A DNA stretch of 64,000 bases, taken from Paenibacillus sp. 19GGS1-52. Its GTDB lineage: Bacteria; Bacillota; Bacilli; Paenibacillales; Paenibacillaceae. Position 1 is the first letter of the stretch, and each line of letters starts with the position of its first letter. Shown here piece by piece: positions 26,481 through 35,405 of the stretch. The DNA is taken from the NCBI RefSeq assembly GCF_022369515.1, contig NZ_CP059724.1:5642001-5706000 (forward strand), given 5' to 3'. Under the pieces are notes generated by a model. The model worked only from the letters and a program-made list of their open reading frames with translations. It had not been told where the DNA came from and ran no database searches. Made by a program: the position numbers and the translations under genes.

Positions 26481-27500
26481 CTAGCCACTTCCCCTAGCTA
26501 CAACTGTAAATTTCACTTCAATGGATCTGCCGTCCTCCAATTGAATCACAAACTTCCAAACGCCTGGAGTGGTGTTAGAGCCAATCGTCCATTCCCACTC
26601 AATATATCCGTCTTTATCCGCCTGTTTCCAGCCTAAATATTTAGCTGTGCTTAACCCGGTTTTATAAAAAATCGAAAGGTTCGCAGATGCGCCAGCTGGA
26701 ATTTTGGCCCGGATCTTGCCCTTCTGACCCGCTACCCCTGGATTTGGCTGCTCCAAGACCACAATGCCTTCCTCGGCATTCTCAGGCTCCTCACCACTAT
26801 CCTTTGCGGTTTCTCCCGTATCCCCAATCCATAATCGTTCAACCGCACTAGCTTCAAGTACGATACGCTGATTCAGAAAAGGCACCTTCATCGGCAGCTC
26901 GTAGCTAACCTCAAGTCCGAAATAGGGATTCGTTCCCGCCTTCAGGTCCGGAACAATAATATTGGATACATGGATGCGGTCGTAATCTAATAAATCTGAG
27001 GATAGATAAGGCTTCATTAAGGGCTTTACCGCAACATCCAGTACACTCTGTGAGGCTTCAGCCTGCAGCTCCTGCAGAGGGCCCTCCCCCTTCTGTAGAG
27101 CGGCCATCACCCACTCATCCATAGGCTTCGGCAACGCTTCAGCATATTCTCCGCCCCAATCGGTAAGTGACAGGCGAGGAATACTCCAGGTGGTAGCTGC
27201 AGCTGAGTCGGCAGACGCCCCATCTATATCAGTTGCCTCTGATTCTTTACCGTCACCGCTCTCCGTCCCCCATTTCTGTGCCGCCAAAGCTGCAGGATAC
27301 ATATGTGTTGAAATGACTTTGACGGTATCGGAGGCGGTGCTCTGCAAGGCGGTTGAATATAAGGTCATCTGCACGATAGAAATTAGAAACAGAACGAACA
27401 ACAGAAATATAGGAAGTACCATGGCCGCTTCCACGACCATGCTGCCCTCATCCCTCGTCCCCCTACTTCTCCGATGCCAGCGCTGCCGCATTCTCCTCAC
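26481..27500 (-). CDS. TadE-like pseudopilin with C-terminal beta domain
   Basis: A 339-residue protein. A basic N-terminus is followed by RDEGSMVVEAAMVLPIFLLF, the TadE signature with cleavable Gly and Glu at +5. A long extracytoplasmic part follows (about residues 60-250), then an Ig-like C-terminal domain (IRAKIPAGASANLSIFYKTG to VEVKFTVVA region). It is probably a minor pilin or assembly subunit processed by the adjacent peptidase. The start is uncertain between GTG 27500 and ATG 27491. It is 9 bp from the DUF5702 gene stop. Confidence 0.8.
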   Translation of the reverse strand: MRRMRQRWHRRSRGTRDEGSMVVEAAMVLPIFLLFVLFLISIVQMTLYSTALQSTASDTVKVISTHMYPAALAAQKWGTESGDGKESEATDIDGASADSAAATTWSIPRLSLTDWGGEYAEALPKPMDEWVMAALQKGEGPLQELQAEASQSVLDVAVKPLMKPYLSSDLLDYDRIHVSNIIVPDLKAGTNPYFGLEVSYELPMKVPFLNQRIVLEASAVERLWIGDTGETAKDSGEEPENAEEGIVVLEQPNPGVAGQKGKIRAKIPAGASANLSIFYKTGLSTAKYLGWKQADKDGYIEWEWTIGSNTTPGVWKFVIQLEDGRSIEVKFTVVARGSG

Positions 27501-27509
27501 AACCTTCCG

Positions 27510-29768
27510 TTAATAAGAGAAATCAGCCTTAACAGCTCTGTAATAGACTTTACCTTGCACATCACCGGAACTCCCTCCACCATAGTTCAGCAGTTTAATT
27601 ACACCGGGCAAGAACCAAAGCCGCATGCCGAGTTTAATATCCGCAGCGACATAAGTGTTTTTTTCGGCAGGGTTTATTCCCGTATTTAAGCGAATTAAAG
27701 CAAGCATCCGGGAAAGCTGACTCTCTCCACTACCATGCAGCATCATAAACAGACGCAGATGATCGCGGTAGCTGAGCTGTGCGGGCATATATTTGGATAA
27801 GGGTACAGCATCCTTTTCACAGAGCAGCAGCATGTCCTGAACCGCCTGCTCAATACCGTATAGCAGGGCTGCAGCCAGGATAGCCAGTGGATTGCCAAGT
27901 GCTGCCTTCTCAATAAAACCTTCCATTGTACGGATGGCCAAGCGCATCCCGAATATTTCGCCATAAGCTGCCGCCACATTGCCCACAGGATTATGAAATC
28001 CGTAAAGGATATATTCCAGTTCTTGTGCTTGCGGATCAAGTTGGTCAATTAGCTGCTGAGGTGCTGTACCTTCGGCATCCAAGGTTAATGCGGCCAGCTT
28101 GGTAACATCAAAATGCTGAAAATACAGTGCTGAATATTCCGTCTGAAAAAGCCTGTCTCTGGCCCCTTCCATGATGCTGCCCATTGCAGCATAGATCCCG
28201 TCCATGCTTGACATGGCAGAATCGCCAGCCGCATAAGGATCAGTCTCTGACTGGGCTGCTTGTGAGGTTTCCGACTCTAGTCCTTCATTAAAAGAGACAC
28301 TATCCTCGTAGTATTGATTCAGTGTTTCATAGCGTTCTAACGATTCCCCTGCCTGATCTTTCAGATCTTTGATCTTGTCCAGCATTTTCATTGCATCGCC
28401 CAGCTTGGACTTAGCTTCACGCTCTGTTTGCTTACGCTCTTTATCCGAGCTGCGATGCTCCTCAATCTGAGCAGTCTCGCTGGCAAGAATGGCGCCATGC
28501 ACACCGTAATTCTGCAGATAGCTATCGATAATATGGGAAGCTCCCAGAACAGCAGCAAACATTTGTGAGTTGTCTCCGTTAATTCCCGATGCTTGAGAGA
28601 GTACGTTAAGCAGTACGTTAACTAATGGAGCAATAGCTAGATATGCCTGTCCCTGTGTCGATAGATTATTCTCCATACTTCCAAAATCAGCAGAGGAGAG
28701 AATCAGTGAGTCCTCCTGTTCACGAAGTTTCATTAATATATCCGTGCTCATGCCATCGGAGCTTCCCGGAATGTCCCAATTCGCAGTCTGATCCTGACCG
28801 CTACCCACTCCGTTGCTTCGAGACTGCTCCAGCACTGCTTCCATTTCCTCATTGAGTTCCCGAGCTCTCTTCAATGCGTTCTGTGCTTCCTCTATTAATC
28901 GTTCGTGATCTGTACGGAATGTTAGAAACGTAGTAGGAATCCGTGAGCGAATCTCCGCCGACTGTCTTAAGTAGCTAGCTAGCTCGTTGGTATACTGAGG
29001 CCTCTTCTTACTGTCACGATACATGTCGGCGTAGTACTTCCCAATATAGTCATTGTATTGCGCAGCTATATCTGCAGCAGAGGTGACATTGCCCAAAACG
29101 CTGGGAACAATGCTATCCTGAGGAGGATTCATGATCAATTGAAGCAAAGACTCTCCACTTTCTGCTGCTTGTCTGCGCCGCTCCTGCATAAGATCCAGCG
29201 CTTCTTCACGCGCATCGTAGAGTGGCTGCAGCTTGCTGAGCACCTTCGTTGCTTGCGAAGCCTCTCCCATCGCTGCCGATAACGGTTTGAATTTCCCAGC
29301 CAGCTCCAAGGCGAAATCAATCGGGGCTTTGTACTTCATCTCTTCATTAATCTGCCGGCGAAAAACATCATAGCTTCCAAGCGAACGACTAAAGTTCAGG
29401 GAAGATGATTCCAGCCCAAGCGTCAAAGGATTGAAGCCATCTTCCCGGCCGCTTTTATGTAGATTATCATTTAACACCCGCGACAATAGCAGACTGCCAT
29501 CACTGTCTCCAAAAGCGAACAATCCATAGTTCTCCCGCAATTCCTTATCGTACGCTGACAGTACTGATCGGGCACCCGCTCTTGCTAAGCGTTCACCCTG
29601 TACGTGCATAGCCGCAATCCGCGCATAATCAATCAATACTGTGGCAAACAGAAACACAAAAGCCAGTACCATGATTAAGAATATCGAGACAGAACCCTCA
29701 ATTTCGTGATACCCCCACCTGCTCCGGCGCCTTCCATTACTATAAGAACGGGCAACGGTTCTCTTCAT
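27510..29768 (-). CDS. DUF5702-like Tad locus membrane protein
   Basis: About 752 residues. An Arg-rich N-terminus and a single membrane segment (EGSVSIFLIMVLAFVFLFATVLIDYARIAA) resemble TadG/TadE-type proteins, but Glu+5 is replaced by Phe. The bulk is a long, mostly helical exterior region with coiled-coil-like stretches (REQEDSL, EIRSR, KERKQTEREAKSKLGDAMKML). ALLYGIEQAVQDMLLL and the closing GMRLWFLPGVIKLLNY are also present. Such proteins accompany Tad loci in Firmicutes. The start is ATG 29768 behind TTGGAGG; the frame runs 12 bases further to TTG 29780. Confidence 0.75.
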   Translation of the reverse strand: MKRTVARSYSNGRRRSRWGYHEIEGSVSIFLIMVLAFVFLFATVLIDYARIAAMHVQGERLARAGARSVLSAYDKELRENYGLFAFGDSDGSLLLSRVLNDNLHKSGREDGFNPLTLGLESSSLNFSRSLGSYDVFRRQINEEMKYKAPIDFALELAGKFKPLSAAMGEASQATKVLSKLQPLYDAREEALDLMQERRRQAAESGESLLQLIMNPPQDSIVPSVLGNVTSAADIAAQYNDYIGKYYADMYRDSKKRPQYTNELASYLRQSAEIRSRIPTTFLTFRTDHERLIEEAQNALKRARELNEEMEAVLEQSRSNGVGSGQDQTANWDIPGSSDGMSTDILMKLREQEDSLILSSADFGSMENNLSTQGQAYLAIAPLVNVLLNVLSQASGINGDNSQMFAAVLGASHIIDSYLQNYGVHGAILASETAQIEEHRSSDKERKQTEREAKSKLGDAMKMLDKIKDLKDQAGESLERYETLNQYYEDSVSFNEGLESETSQAAQSETDPYAAGDSAMSSMDGIYAAMGSIMEGARDRLFQTEYSALYFQHFDVTKLAALTLDAEGTAPQQLIDQLDPQAQELEYILYGFHNPVGNVAAAYGEIFGMRLAIRTMEGFIEKAALGNPLAILAAALLYGIEQAVQDMLLLCEKDAVPLSKYMPAQLSYRDHLRLFMMLHGSGESQLSRMLALIRLNTGINPAEKNTYVAADIKLGMRLWFLPGVIKLLNYGGGSSGDVQGKVYYRAVKADFSY

Positions 29769-29784
29769 TTCAGCCTCCAAAAAA

Positions 29785-30462
29785 TCATTTTCCCTGAAGC
29801 TTGGTCATCATTGCGGAAGCATCCTTCTTCTCCATAGCAACTGCAGCCCCACCACTCTGTGAACCTGACCCCGCCTTGAACTTGGCGCCATAATACCGCA
29901 TCAGGTCGACCGTACGAATAAATTCCACAGGCTCTGTAACAACAGATTGTGCCTTAACTACTGGTTTAGCTCCATCTGCCAGCACATCATCCAGCACGGG
30001 TAAATCCAGCATACGCTTCAGTTCTGCGCTTACTCTGCGTCCAGTTAGGCTGTATGTGTAATTCATCTCTCCCAGCATATTATCCGGAACCATACTTGAG
30101 GCATGCTCAAGCTTAAGCAAAGGCAACACGCTTGTTCCGTGAGTCTCTGCAGGAAGTTCGAGCTTTTGTCCGCCACTTGCTGCTGTACCGCCAAATAATG
30201 AAGAGAGCAGTCCATCCTCCCCTATTCGCCAATACAACGAATCATATTCACCCGCAGCAAAGGAGCCTCCCACTTCTTTATGGCTATTGTCCCAATCATA
30301 CGCTGCACGTTCAGTAGCAGCCGAGGCTACCTGCAGCAGCATCGATTGCTGGTAACTATACAAGCAGAAGAACAGGAGCAGCATCGTAATAAACATGATA
30401 ATGGGCAGTAAAAGAGAGGCTTCGATCGTGAAGCTGCCACGGTCATCCTTAAGCGTACTCAT
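29785..30462 (-). CDS. TadE-like pseudopilin
   Basis: A 225-residue protein with the TadE N-terminus KDDRGSFTIEASLLLPIIMF: glycine then Glu at +5, followed by the hydrophobic helix. An exterior region of about 190 residues includes LTGRRVSAELKRMLDLP and VDLMRYYGAKF. It is expected to be cleaved by the TadV-type peptidase and to initiate or stabilise the pilus. ATG overlaps the Flp stop by 4 bp (ATGA), so the two are translationally coupled. Confidence 0.85.
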   Translation of the reverse strand: MSTLKDDRGSFTIEASLLLPIIMFITMLLLFFCLYSYQQSMLLQVASAATERAAYDWDNSHKEVGGSFAAGEYDSLYWRIGEDGLLSSLFGGTAASGGQKLELPAETHGTSVLPLLKLEHASSMVPDNMLGEMNYTYSLTGRRVSAELKRMLDLPVLDDVLADGAKPVVKAQSVVTEPVEFIRTVDLMRYYGAKFKAGSGSQSGGAAVAMEKKDASAMMTKLQGK

Positions 30463-30647
30463 TCAAAAACTTTTTGGCTCTTTTCACCAGCTGTATCGAT
30501 TAGAGCTTCCACTACCTCTTGAATTTTTTCTTTAAAAAGAAGTACCACCGCAATCAGCACAGCTATGATCAGAATCATCTCCAACGTGCCCAACCCTTCT
30601 TCATCCTTCCAAAAACCTTTCATACTTCCTACAATACTCATCATCAT
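30459..30647 (-). CDS. Flp-type pilin (Flp1-like)
   Basis: The main fibre subunit candidate of the canonical Tad locus, 62 residues. The leader ends EEG (residue 18), followed by LGTLEMILIIAVLIAVVLLF. Cleavage after G18 leaves Glu at +5, as required by class III prepilin peptidases. The C-terminal tail is short and helical. ATG 30647 follows AGGAGG with eight-base spacing. It lies between tadC and the tadE-like gene. Confidence 0.9.
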   Translation of the reverse strand: MMMSIVGSMKGFWKDEEGLGTLEMILIIAVLIAVVLLFKEKIQEVVEALIDTAGEKSQKVFE

Positions 30648-30659
30648 TAGCTCATCCTC

Positions 30660-31532
30660 CTACATATTTAACATCATGATTGCAGGTGTTCCCACCAGCA
30701 CAATAACAATTAAAAAAATAACAACCATCGGAAAGACCAGCTTTGAAGACGCCTGCTCCCCGCGTGTCCGGCTAAGTGCTTTCCGCTTCTCCCAGAGCAT
30801 CCGCGACAGATCACGCAGCGACAATACGAAATCCCCACCGCCCCGGCGATAATTAAGCAAGACTGTCGTCGTAAACAGTGAAACCTCCTGTACAGCACAG
30901 CGCTTGCTGAAGTTCTCAAAAGCCTGCTGAAACGAATAGCCACTCTCCCATTCACCCGTCATCATCATAAGTTCCTTATACAGCGGATGACTGGTGTCTC
31001 CCTTGCGGCTTTCAACACAGCGGAGAATAGCCCGCTGCACCGTCTCCCCAGCACCAACCAATAATACGATGCTGTTGAGGAGCTCAGGCAGCTCCATCAT
31101 AATCTGCTGTTCTCTCAGCCTGACCTTTTTATGCAGATCACTGGCCAGGGCAAATGGTAGAGCTACCGCTAGTATTGAACCCAGTAGTATTCCTGTGCGT
31201 TCCCCATTAAATAAGGTGAGCAGGCTACCACCCAGCAGCAACAGCCAGCTATAGCTAAGCATCTCACCCATAAACAGTAAGGTTCGCTCAGCGCTATAAC
31301 GCATGCCGTAATTCCGCTGTAAGGACCGTTGAATTTTGAAAAATAACGACGGGAATCTGCTTCCCAGCCCTATTCTTTCACCGAGCAATAGTATCGGTTC
31401 CCCCAGCCTGCGCAGGCGTAGTCCATCCATTGGAATTCTTCGCAGCCCGGCATACCGGCTTCCACATTTCAAGCGCAAGATAATCCAACCTGCTGATAAC
31501 CCTACAATAATTGCCCCGCATATCCATCGCAT
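30660..31532 (-). CDS. tadC: TadC platform protein
   Basis: An inner-membrane platform protein of 290 residues with helices at the N-terminus (WICGAIIVGLSAGWIIL), around residues 90-130 and at the C-terminus (VFPMVVIFLIVIVLVGTPAIMML). The cytoplasmic T2SSF-type domain contains ELPELLNSIVLLVGAGETVQRAI and GGGDFVLSLRDLSRMLWEKRKALSR. The frame runs up to 31589 into tadB. ATG 31532 has GGAGAGG upstream and removes that overlap. Confidence 0.9.
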   Translation of the reverse strand: MRWICGAIIVGLSAGWIILRLKCGSRYAGLRRIPMDGLRLRRLGEPILLLGERIGLGSRFPSLFFKIQRSLQRNYGMRYSAERTLLFMGEMLSYSWLLLLGGSLLTLFNGERTGILLGSILAVALPFALASDLHKKVRLREQQIMMELPELLNSIVLLVGAGETVQRAILRCVESRKGDTSHPLYKELMMMTGEWESGYSFQQAFENFSKRCAVQEVSLFTTTVLLNYRRGGGDFVLSLRDLSRMLWEKRKALSRTRGEQASSKLVFPMVVIFLIVIVLVGTPAIMMLNM

Positions 31533-31546
31533 GACCTCTCCATCCT

Positions 31547-32353
31547 TCACAGCGGAATGTCCATAATCTTGGAGGTCCAGAGGTAACAAAGAAACAACGC
31601 CGCCAGGGCCAGCGTAGATATGGCGATACCCGCGCCAGTGTACATAGGTTCCATATAGTCACCTGCCGTCAAGCTCATGAACATTACCATGACAAGCGGC
31701 GAGATTAGCAGCGCTTTAGCCTCAAACTTCTTCTGGGCAATACTCACCGCGATATCCTGCTCTATATCCAGCTTCTCACCAATGATCGTTGATGTCCGAC
31801 GCACAACTTCGACGAGATCACCGCCCGTACGTTTACATACCGAGAACACGTCTGCGAAACGTTCAATGTCTTCCATTCCTGCGCGTTCACTGAAATTATG
31901 CAGTGCTTCTTCTACCGGCTGACCATATTCCATCCTTGCACAAATAATGTTCAATTCGGAGATCATATCGCCCCCGCCCTCCTGATCCAGCATACGCAGA
32001 TCCAACACAGCTTCCCGAAAGGCATTCTCAACCGAACGTCCTGCCGATAAAGACGATGAAAGGGAAAATAACGTTTGCTTAAACTGCAGATTGAGCACTG
32101 AACGACGCCGTCTCAGAAGGTAATCACGCAATAGCCGTGGTGCATAGGCACCGCCTGGGGCAAGCAATAAGGACAGCAGCCATTGATGATAAAATAGATA
32201 TCCGATGCCAAACAGCAGCAGACTGCCTCCACTAATCGCCAAGATTTTTTGTACCAAGGTTAGCACATACACTTTGTAATCAGGTAATTGCGCTGCCCCA
32301 CTGACAGACTGAACTGCAGCAAGCTTCATTGCAGAAGATCCAGCCTTGAACAT
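31547..32353 (-). CDS. tadB: TadB platform protein
   Basis: A 268-residue GspF-superfamily inner-membrane protein. Its helices are near residues 30-75 and 215-265, with the cytoplasmic domain carrying LSSSLSAGRSVENAFREAVLDL, YGQPVEEALHNFSERAG and GGDLVEVVRRTSTIIGEKLDIEQDI. Pairs with TadC to form the rotor-like platform on which the ATPase acts. ATG 32353 has only a weak GGGAAA site. It lies 23 bp after tadA. Confidence 0.9.
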   Translation of the reverse strand: MFKAGSSAMKLAAVQSVSGAAQLPDYKVYVLTLVQKILAISGGSLLLFGIGYLFYHQWLLSLLLAPGGAYAPRLLRDYLLRRRRSVLNLQFKQTLFSLSSSLSAGRSVENAFREAVLDLRMLDQEGGGDMISELNIICARMEYGQPVEEALHNFSERAGMEDIERFADVFSVCKRTGGDLVEVVRRTSTIIGEKLDIEQDIAVSIAQKKFEAKALLISPLVMVMFMSLTAGDYMEPMYTGAGIAISTLALAALFLCYLWTSKIMDIPL

Positions 32354-32376
32354 TACAAACTTTTTCCCAAAAATAA

Positions 32377-33645
32377 TCAGATCACCACCTCCCCCTTCTT
32401 GAATTCAGCTTCGCTAGTAACAGCAGACAGAAGAGTAATACCAGCCATCTTCAGCTTGTCCGTATGGCACAATAGATTTCCACTTGCGTTCAGACTGCCT
32501 TGTACCCGTCCCGCCTGTTCTCCCAATTCCTGAAATTCATATAAAGAATTCAGCACCACCTCTCCATCCTTCAGACCAATAACCTCACTAATGCCCATCA
32601 CCCGGCGGGAGCGGTCCCGCAGCCTGGACAAATGCACGAAAATATCAATTGCCGAGGCAATTTGCTGGCGGACAACTACTACCGGCAAATCCGCAGCACT
32701 TAGCACCATCGTCTCCAGACGACTGACCATATCGCGGGCACTATTACTATGGCCAGTAGATAAACTTCCATCGTGTCCAGTATTCATTGCCTGTAGCATA
32801 TCCAAGCACTCGGCCCCACGCACCTCGCCAACCACAATCCGATTGGGCCGCATCCGCAGCGAAGAACGAATCAGGTCACGGATCGTAATCTCCCCTTTAC
32901 CTTCTGTATTAGCGTTTCTCGTCTCCAAGGAGACGAGGTTCGGCACAGTCACAATTTGCAATTCGGCGGAGTCCTCCACCGTGATGACTCGCTCGTGGGC
33001 TGGAATGAACTGGGACAATGCGTTCAGGAACGTTGTTTTGCCAGAGCCGGTACCTCCGCTTATAAAAATATTATATTTGGCCGTAACCAGCGTCTGCAGC
33101 AGCTCTGCAGCTTCCGGGCTTATGGCTTCCCGCTTCACCAGCTCACTCATTGTCATCGGCGTCTCTGGGAATTTGCGGATGGTCATCGCCGGACCCTTTA
33201 ACGCCACTGGTGGCAGCACGATATTGACCCGGGAGCCATCCTTCAGCCGTGCATCCACAATGGGTGAGGAATCATTTACTACCCTGTTCACCTCAGATAC
33301 CACCGTCTGGATAATATCTTCCAGCCTGCTGCTGGATTCGAACGCCAGTGACAGGCGGCGGATCTGGCCGTCCTCTTCAATGAAGATTTCTTTATAGCTG
33401 TTGATCATAATCTCTGTAATCGCCGGGTTATCCACCAGCGGTTGCAGCACATCGAGTCCCCGAAAAGAATCGAATAATCTCTTCACAAGCTCATGCTTCT
33501 CCTGTGCTGTTAAATAACTAAGACTCTCCCGCTCCAATATCGTTCGTTCAATGTAAGCAGTAAGTTCCTTGTTCCCTACAGCCGAAGTAACATCAAGCCC
33601 TGCCCGAATATCACTGCGTAATATCCTGAACATCTCATCATTCAT
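32377..33645 (-). CDS. tadA: TadA/CpaF secretion ATPase
   Basis: The motor ATPase of the canonical Tad machine, 422 residues, full length. Walker A is SGGTGSGKTTFLNAL (about residue 198). The Asp box is ERVITVEDSAELQI. The Walker B/His region RIVVGEVRGAECLDMLQ is followed by AMNTGHDGSLSTGHSNS, all textbook CpaF. The N-terminal alpha-beta region includes PAITEIMINSYKEIFIEEDG. Its ATG overlaps the end of the TadZ gene by 8 bp. Comparison with the divergent homologue at 17118-18605 shows how far the latter has moved. Confidence 0.96.
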   Translation of the reverse strand: MNDEMFRILRSDIRAGLDVTSAVGNKELTAYIERTILERESLSYLTAQEKHELVKRLFDSFRGLDVLQPLVDNPAITEIMINSYKEIFIEEDGQIRRLSLAFESSSRLEDIIQTVVSEVNRVVNDSSPIVDARLKDGSRVNIVLPPVALKGPAMTIRKFPETPMTMSELVKREAISPEAAELLQTLVTAKYNIFISGGTGSGKTTFLNALSQFIPAHERVITVEDSAELQIVTVPNLVSLETRNANTEGKGEITIRDLIRSSLRMRPNRIVVGEVRGAECLDMLQAMNTGHDGSLSTGHSNSARDMVSRLETMVLSAADLPVVVVRQQIASAIDIFVHLSRLRDRSRRVMGISEVIGLKDGEVVLNSLYEFQELGEQAGRVQGSLNASGNLLCHTDKLKMAGITLLSAVTSEAEFKKGEVVI

Positions 33646-34798
33646 ATTGGCCCTTTCCGGTAAATACCAATGGCAGAGCAGGCTCGATAAACGCCTTGCA
33701 GAACTGGAGAATCTCGCGCTGGAATTGTGGAGAGTTCAGACAGAGTTCCTCCCGATGCTGCAGCGTCCAAGTTGGAATAAAGGGCAAGACACAATCAAAG
33801 GTTATTCCTTCGGGCGGCAAACTCCCCTCCATAGAATCCGTAGCCAGATTCACTACGAATCTGCTCTTATCCAACAGGTTTGCGGGCATATCTGAATGTG
33901 GAGCAGTGCAATGCGCTAGCCACCTTACCGTCTTATGCAAGCTAATATCATCATGCTTAAGCACCCAGAGCAGCATGCCACATCGTTGCAGCACAGCCTC
34001 GGCCCGCTCCTCCTCAAGACTCCCTGTATCAACAATTACAACATCATAGCCCCCTGCTGCCAGCCGATCCAACAAATCAAGCGTATCCCTCTTGGTCATC
34101 TGCAGCATTTCTTTAACATTGCCTACCGGCCTAAAGACATCACTCCGCAGATCTTCATGCCTGAGAACATAACGTCCTAAATCAACATCGCCTGCTTCCT
34201 TTCCACGGGAGGCCTGGATCTCATAGAGCAACCTTTCTAACCCTGGAGCATTACCAATAGGCGGTCGGAGGAATAAGCAACTACTGTCCACACTTTCAAG
34301 ATTCAGATAAAATACAGACAGTCCTATTCCGCCAAGCTGTTTGGCCAGATTCAGAGCTATTGTTGTTTTGCCGTTGCTTCCACTACTGGAGACAACCCCC
34401 AACACCAAAGTCTCTTCCTTCACAGAAGGAGAAGTCCTAACGCGGCTGATTTCACATAGCTGGAACATGGATTCTAGTAGTGAAGGCAGCGCCTGATACT
34501 TGGCGATCATTACGCCGCCTGCCAGTCCCCCAATACTTTTACCGGAGTAGCCCACATCCTCACTTAATACCGCCCATGGAACTGTAGTTCTTCCTTCTAC
34601 GAGCCAGGCTTCGATAAAGGATGCATCTCCTACAACCGCATCTGGAACCTCCTCCCCTTTCATAAATTCCACAAAGGCAGCCATCTTACTAAATGCTGAA
34701 ATACGCAGCATATCCCCATATTCACTATGATGAGCATACTGCAGCACTGGTTCGATATATTGACTCTCGCGCACGGCGAGTACGATCCTTACCGCCAT
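33638..34798 (-). CDS. TadZ/CpaE-like pilus localisation ATPase
   Basis: The first gene of the canonical Tad operon, 386 residues. An atypical receiver-like N-terminal domain (about 1-125) is followed by a MinD/ParA fold with an intact Walker A, VVSSSGSNGKTTIALNLAK. Walker B is YDVVIVDTGSLEE. CpaE/TadZ proteins recruit TadA to the assembly site. ATG 34798 follows GGGGAGGAGGG. The leader upstream contains a promoter and a terminator-like hairpin (34832-34877). Confidence 0.88.
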   Translation of the reverse strand: MAVRIVLAVRESQYIEPVLQYAHHSEYGDMLRISAFSKMAAFVEFMKGEEVPDAVVGDASFIEAWLVEGRTTVPWAVLSEDVGYSGKSIGGLAGGVMIAKYQALPSLLESMFQLCEISRVRTSPSVKEETLVLGVVSSSGSNGKTTIALNLAKQLGGIGLSVFYLNLESVDSSCLFLRPPIGNAPGLERLLYEIQASRGKEAGDVDLGRYVLRHEDLRSDVFRPVGNVKEMLQMTKRDTLDLLDRLAAGGYDVVIVDTGSLEEERAEAVLQRCGMLLWVLKHDDISLHKTVRWLAHCTAPHSDMPANLLDKSRFVVNLATDSMEGSLPPEGITFDCVLPFIPTWTLQHREELCLNSPQFQREILQFCKAFIEPALPLVFTGKGQYE

Positions 34799-34831
34799 GA
34801 AATCACCCTCCTCCCCTCAAAAAAGAACAGC

Positions 34832-34877
34832 AAAAAAGCACCGCCAATAACCGCGACAAACGGTTATTGAACGGTGC
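34832..34877 (-). terminator. intrinsic-terminator-like hairpin in the leader of the canonical Tad operon
   Basis: The minus strand gives GCACCG (34877-34872), TT and C bulge, AATAACCG, loop TTTGTCG, CGGTTATT, GG, CGGTGC (34843-34838) and then six T residues. An outer GAACAG/CTGTTC pair can extend the stem. It lies between the promoter at 34907-34935 and the first gene at 34798. It either ends the preceding DCC-DUF6526 unit or acts as an attenuator. Confidence 0.75.
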
Positions 34878-34906
34878 TTCCGTTACTGTTCCTTTAATTT
34901 ACAGCT

Positions 34907-34935
34907 ATAGTAGCATATATATAATGAGGCAGCAA
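34907..34935 (-). promoter_or_regulatory. sigma-A promoter upstream of the canonical Tad operon
   Basis: Minus-strand TTGCTG (34935-34930), 17-bp spacer, TACTAT (34912-34907). Transcription would begin near 34900, upstream of the leader hairpin. Confidence 0.55.
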
Positions 34936-34951
34936 TAAGTTTTTTCGCACA

Positions 34952-35386
34952 TTACACTCGCATCGAATCTTCCCGCCAGTTCTGCACAGCAGAGAGGATG
35001 TCTTCGGGTTTCATCTGTTCCACTACTGCTCGCTGACACAATGCAGGAAATTCATCATCGCCCGCATAGCGCAATGCAATAATCTGGGCAAGACTAAGCT
35101 TAGTGCTGAGCGTACCTCCAGTGAGTCGGTAATAGCGAAACTGCTCTTCCATTCTCACAATACGGTCCTGACTCTTGGTAGCATACTTGCGAATGCGGCC
35201 CGCAGCGAACACTAAGCATAAGGAAGAGATGAACAGCAGCACTGACACCGTTAATTCTCCACCATCCTGAAGTACGAAATACAGATGTATCGCAGACCAA
35301 ATCAATAGAATAAGTGCGAGTGGCAAGGTTACAAAATGATATGACCAATCAAAGCGCATAAATCCGTTTCGTTTTCTTTTGTCCAT
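34952..35386 (-). CDS. DUF6526 family membrane protein
   Basis: About 144 residues. Two membrane helices (FVTLPLALILLIWSAIHLYFVL and LTVSVLLFISSLCLVFAAG) are followed by a cytoplasmic part with RLTGGTLSTKLSLAQIIALRYAGDDEFPALCQRAV, which is the DUF6526 signature. Function is unknown. ATG 35386 has GGGGGG upstream. The open frame runs to 35458, but that would overlap the DCC gene. It follows the DCC gene by 19 bp and is likely co-transcribed. Confidence 0.8.
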   Translation of the reverse strand: MDKRKRNGFMRFDWSYHFVTLPLALILLIWSAIHLYFVLQDGGELTVSVLLFISSLCLVFAAGRIRKYATKSQDRIVRMEEQFRYYRLTGGTLSTKLSLAQIIALRYAGDDEFPALCQRAVVEQMKPEDILSAVQNWREDSMRV

Positions 35387-35405
35387 AAGTCCCCCCATTA
35401 GTAAG

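Noticed and set aside
31532-31589. tadC start at 31589 overlapping tadB
   Set aside because: ATG 31532 has a ribosome site and starts directly before the first membrane helix, as expected for TadC.
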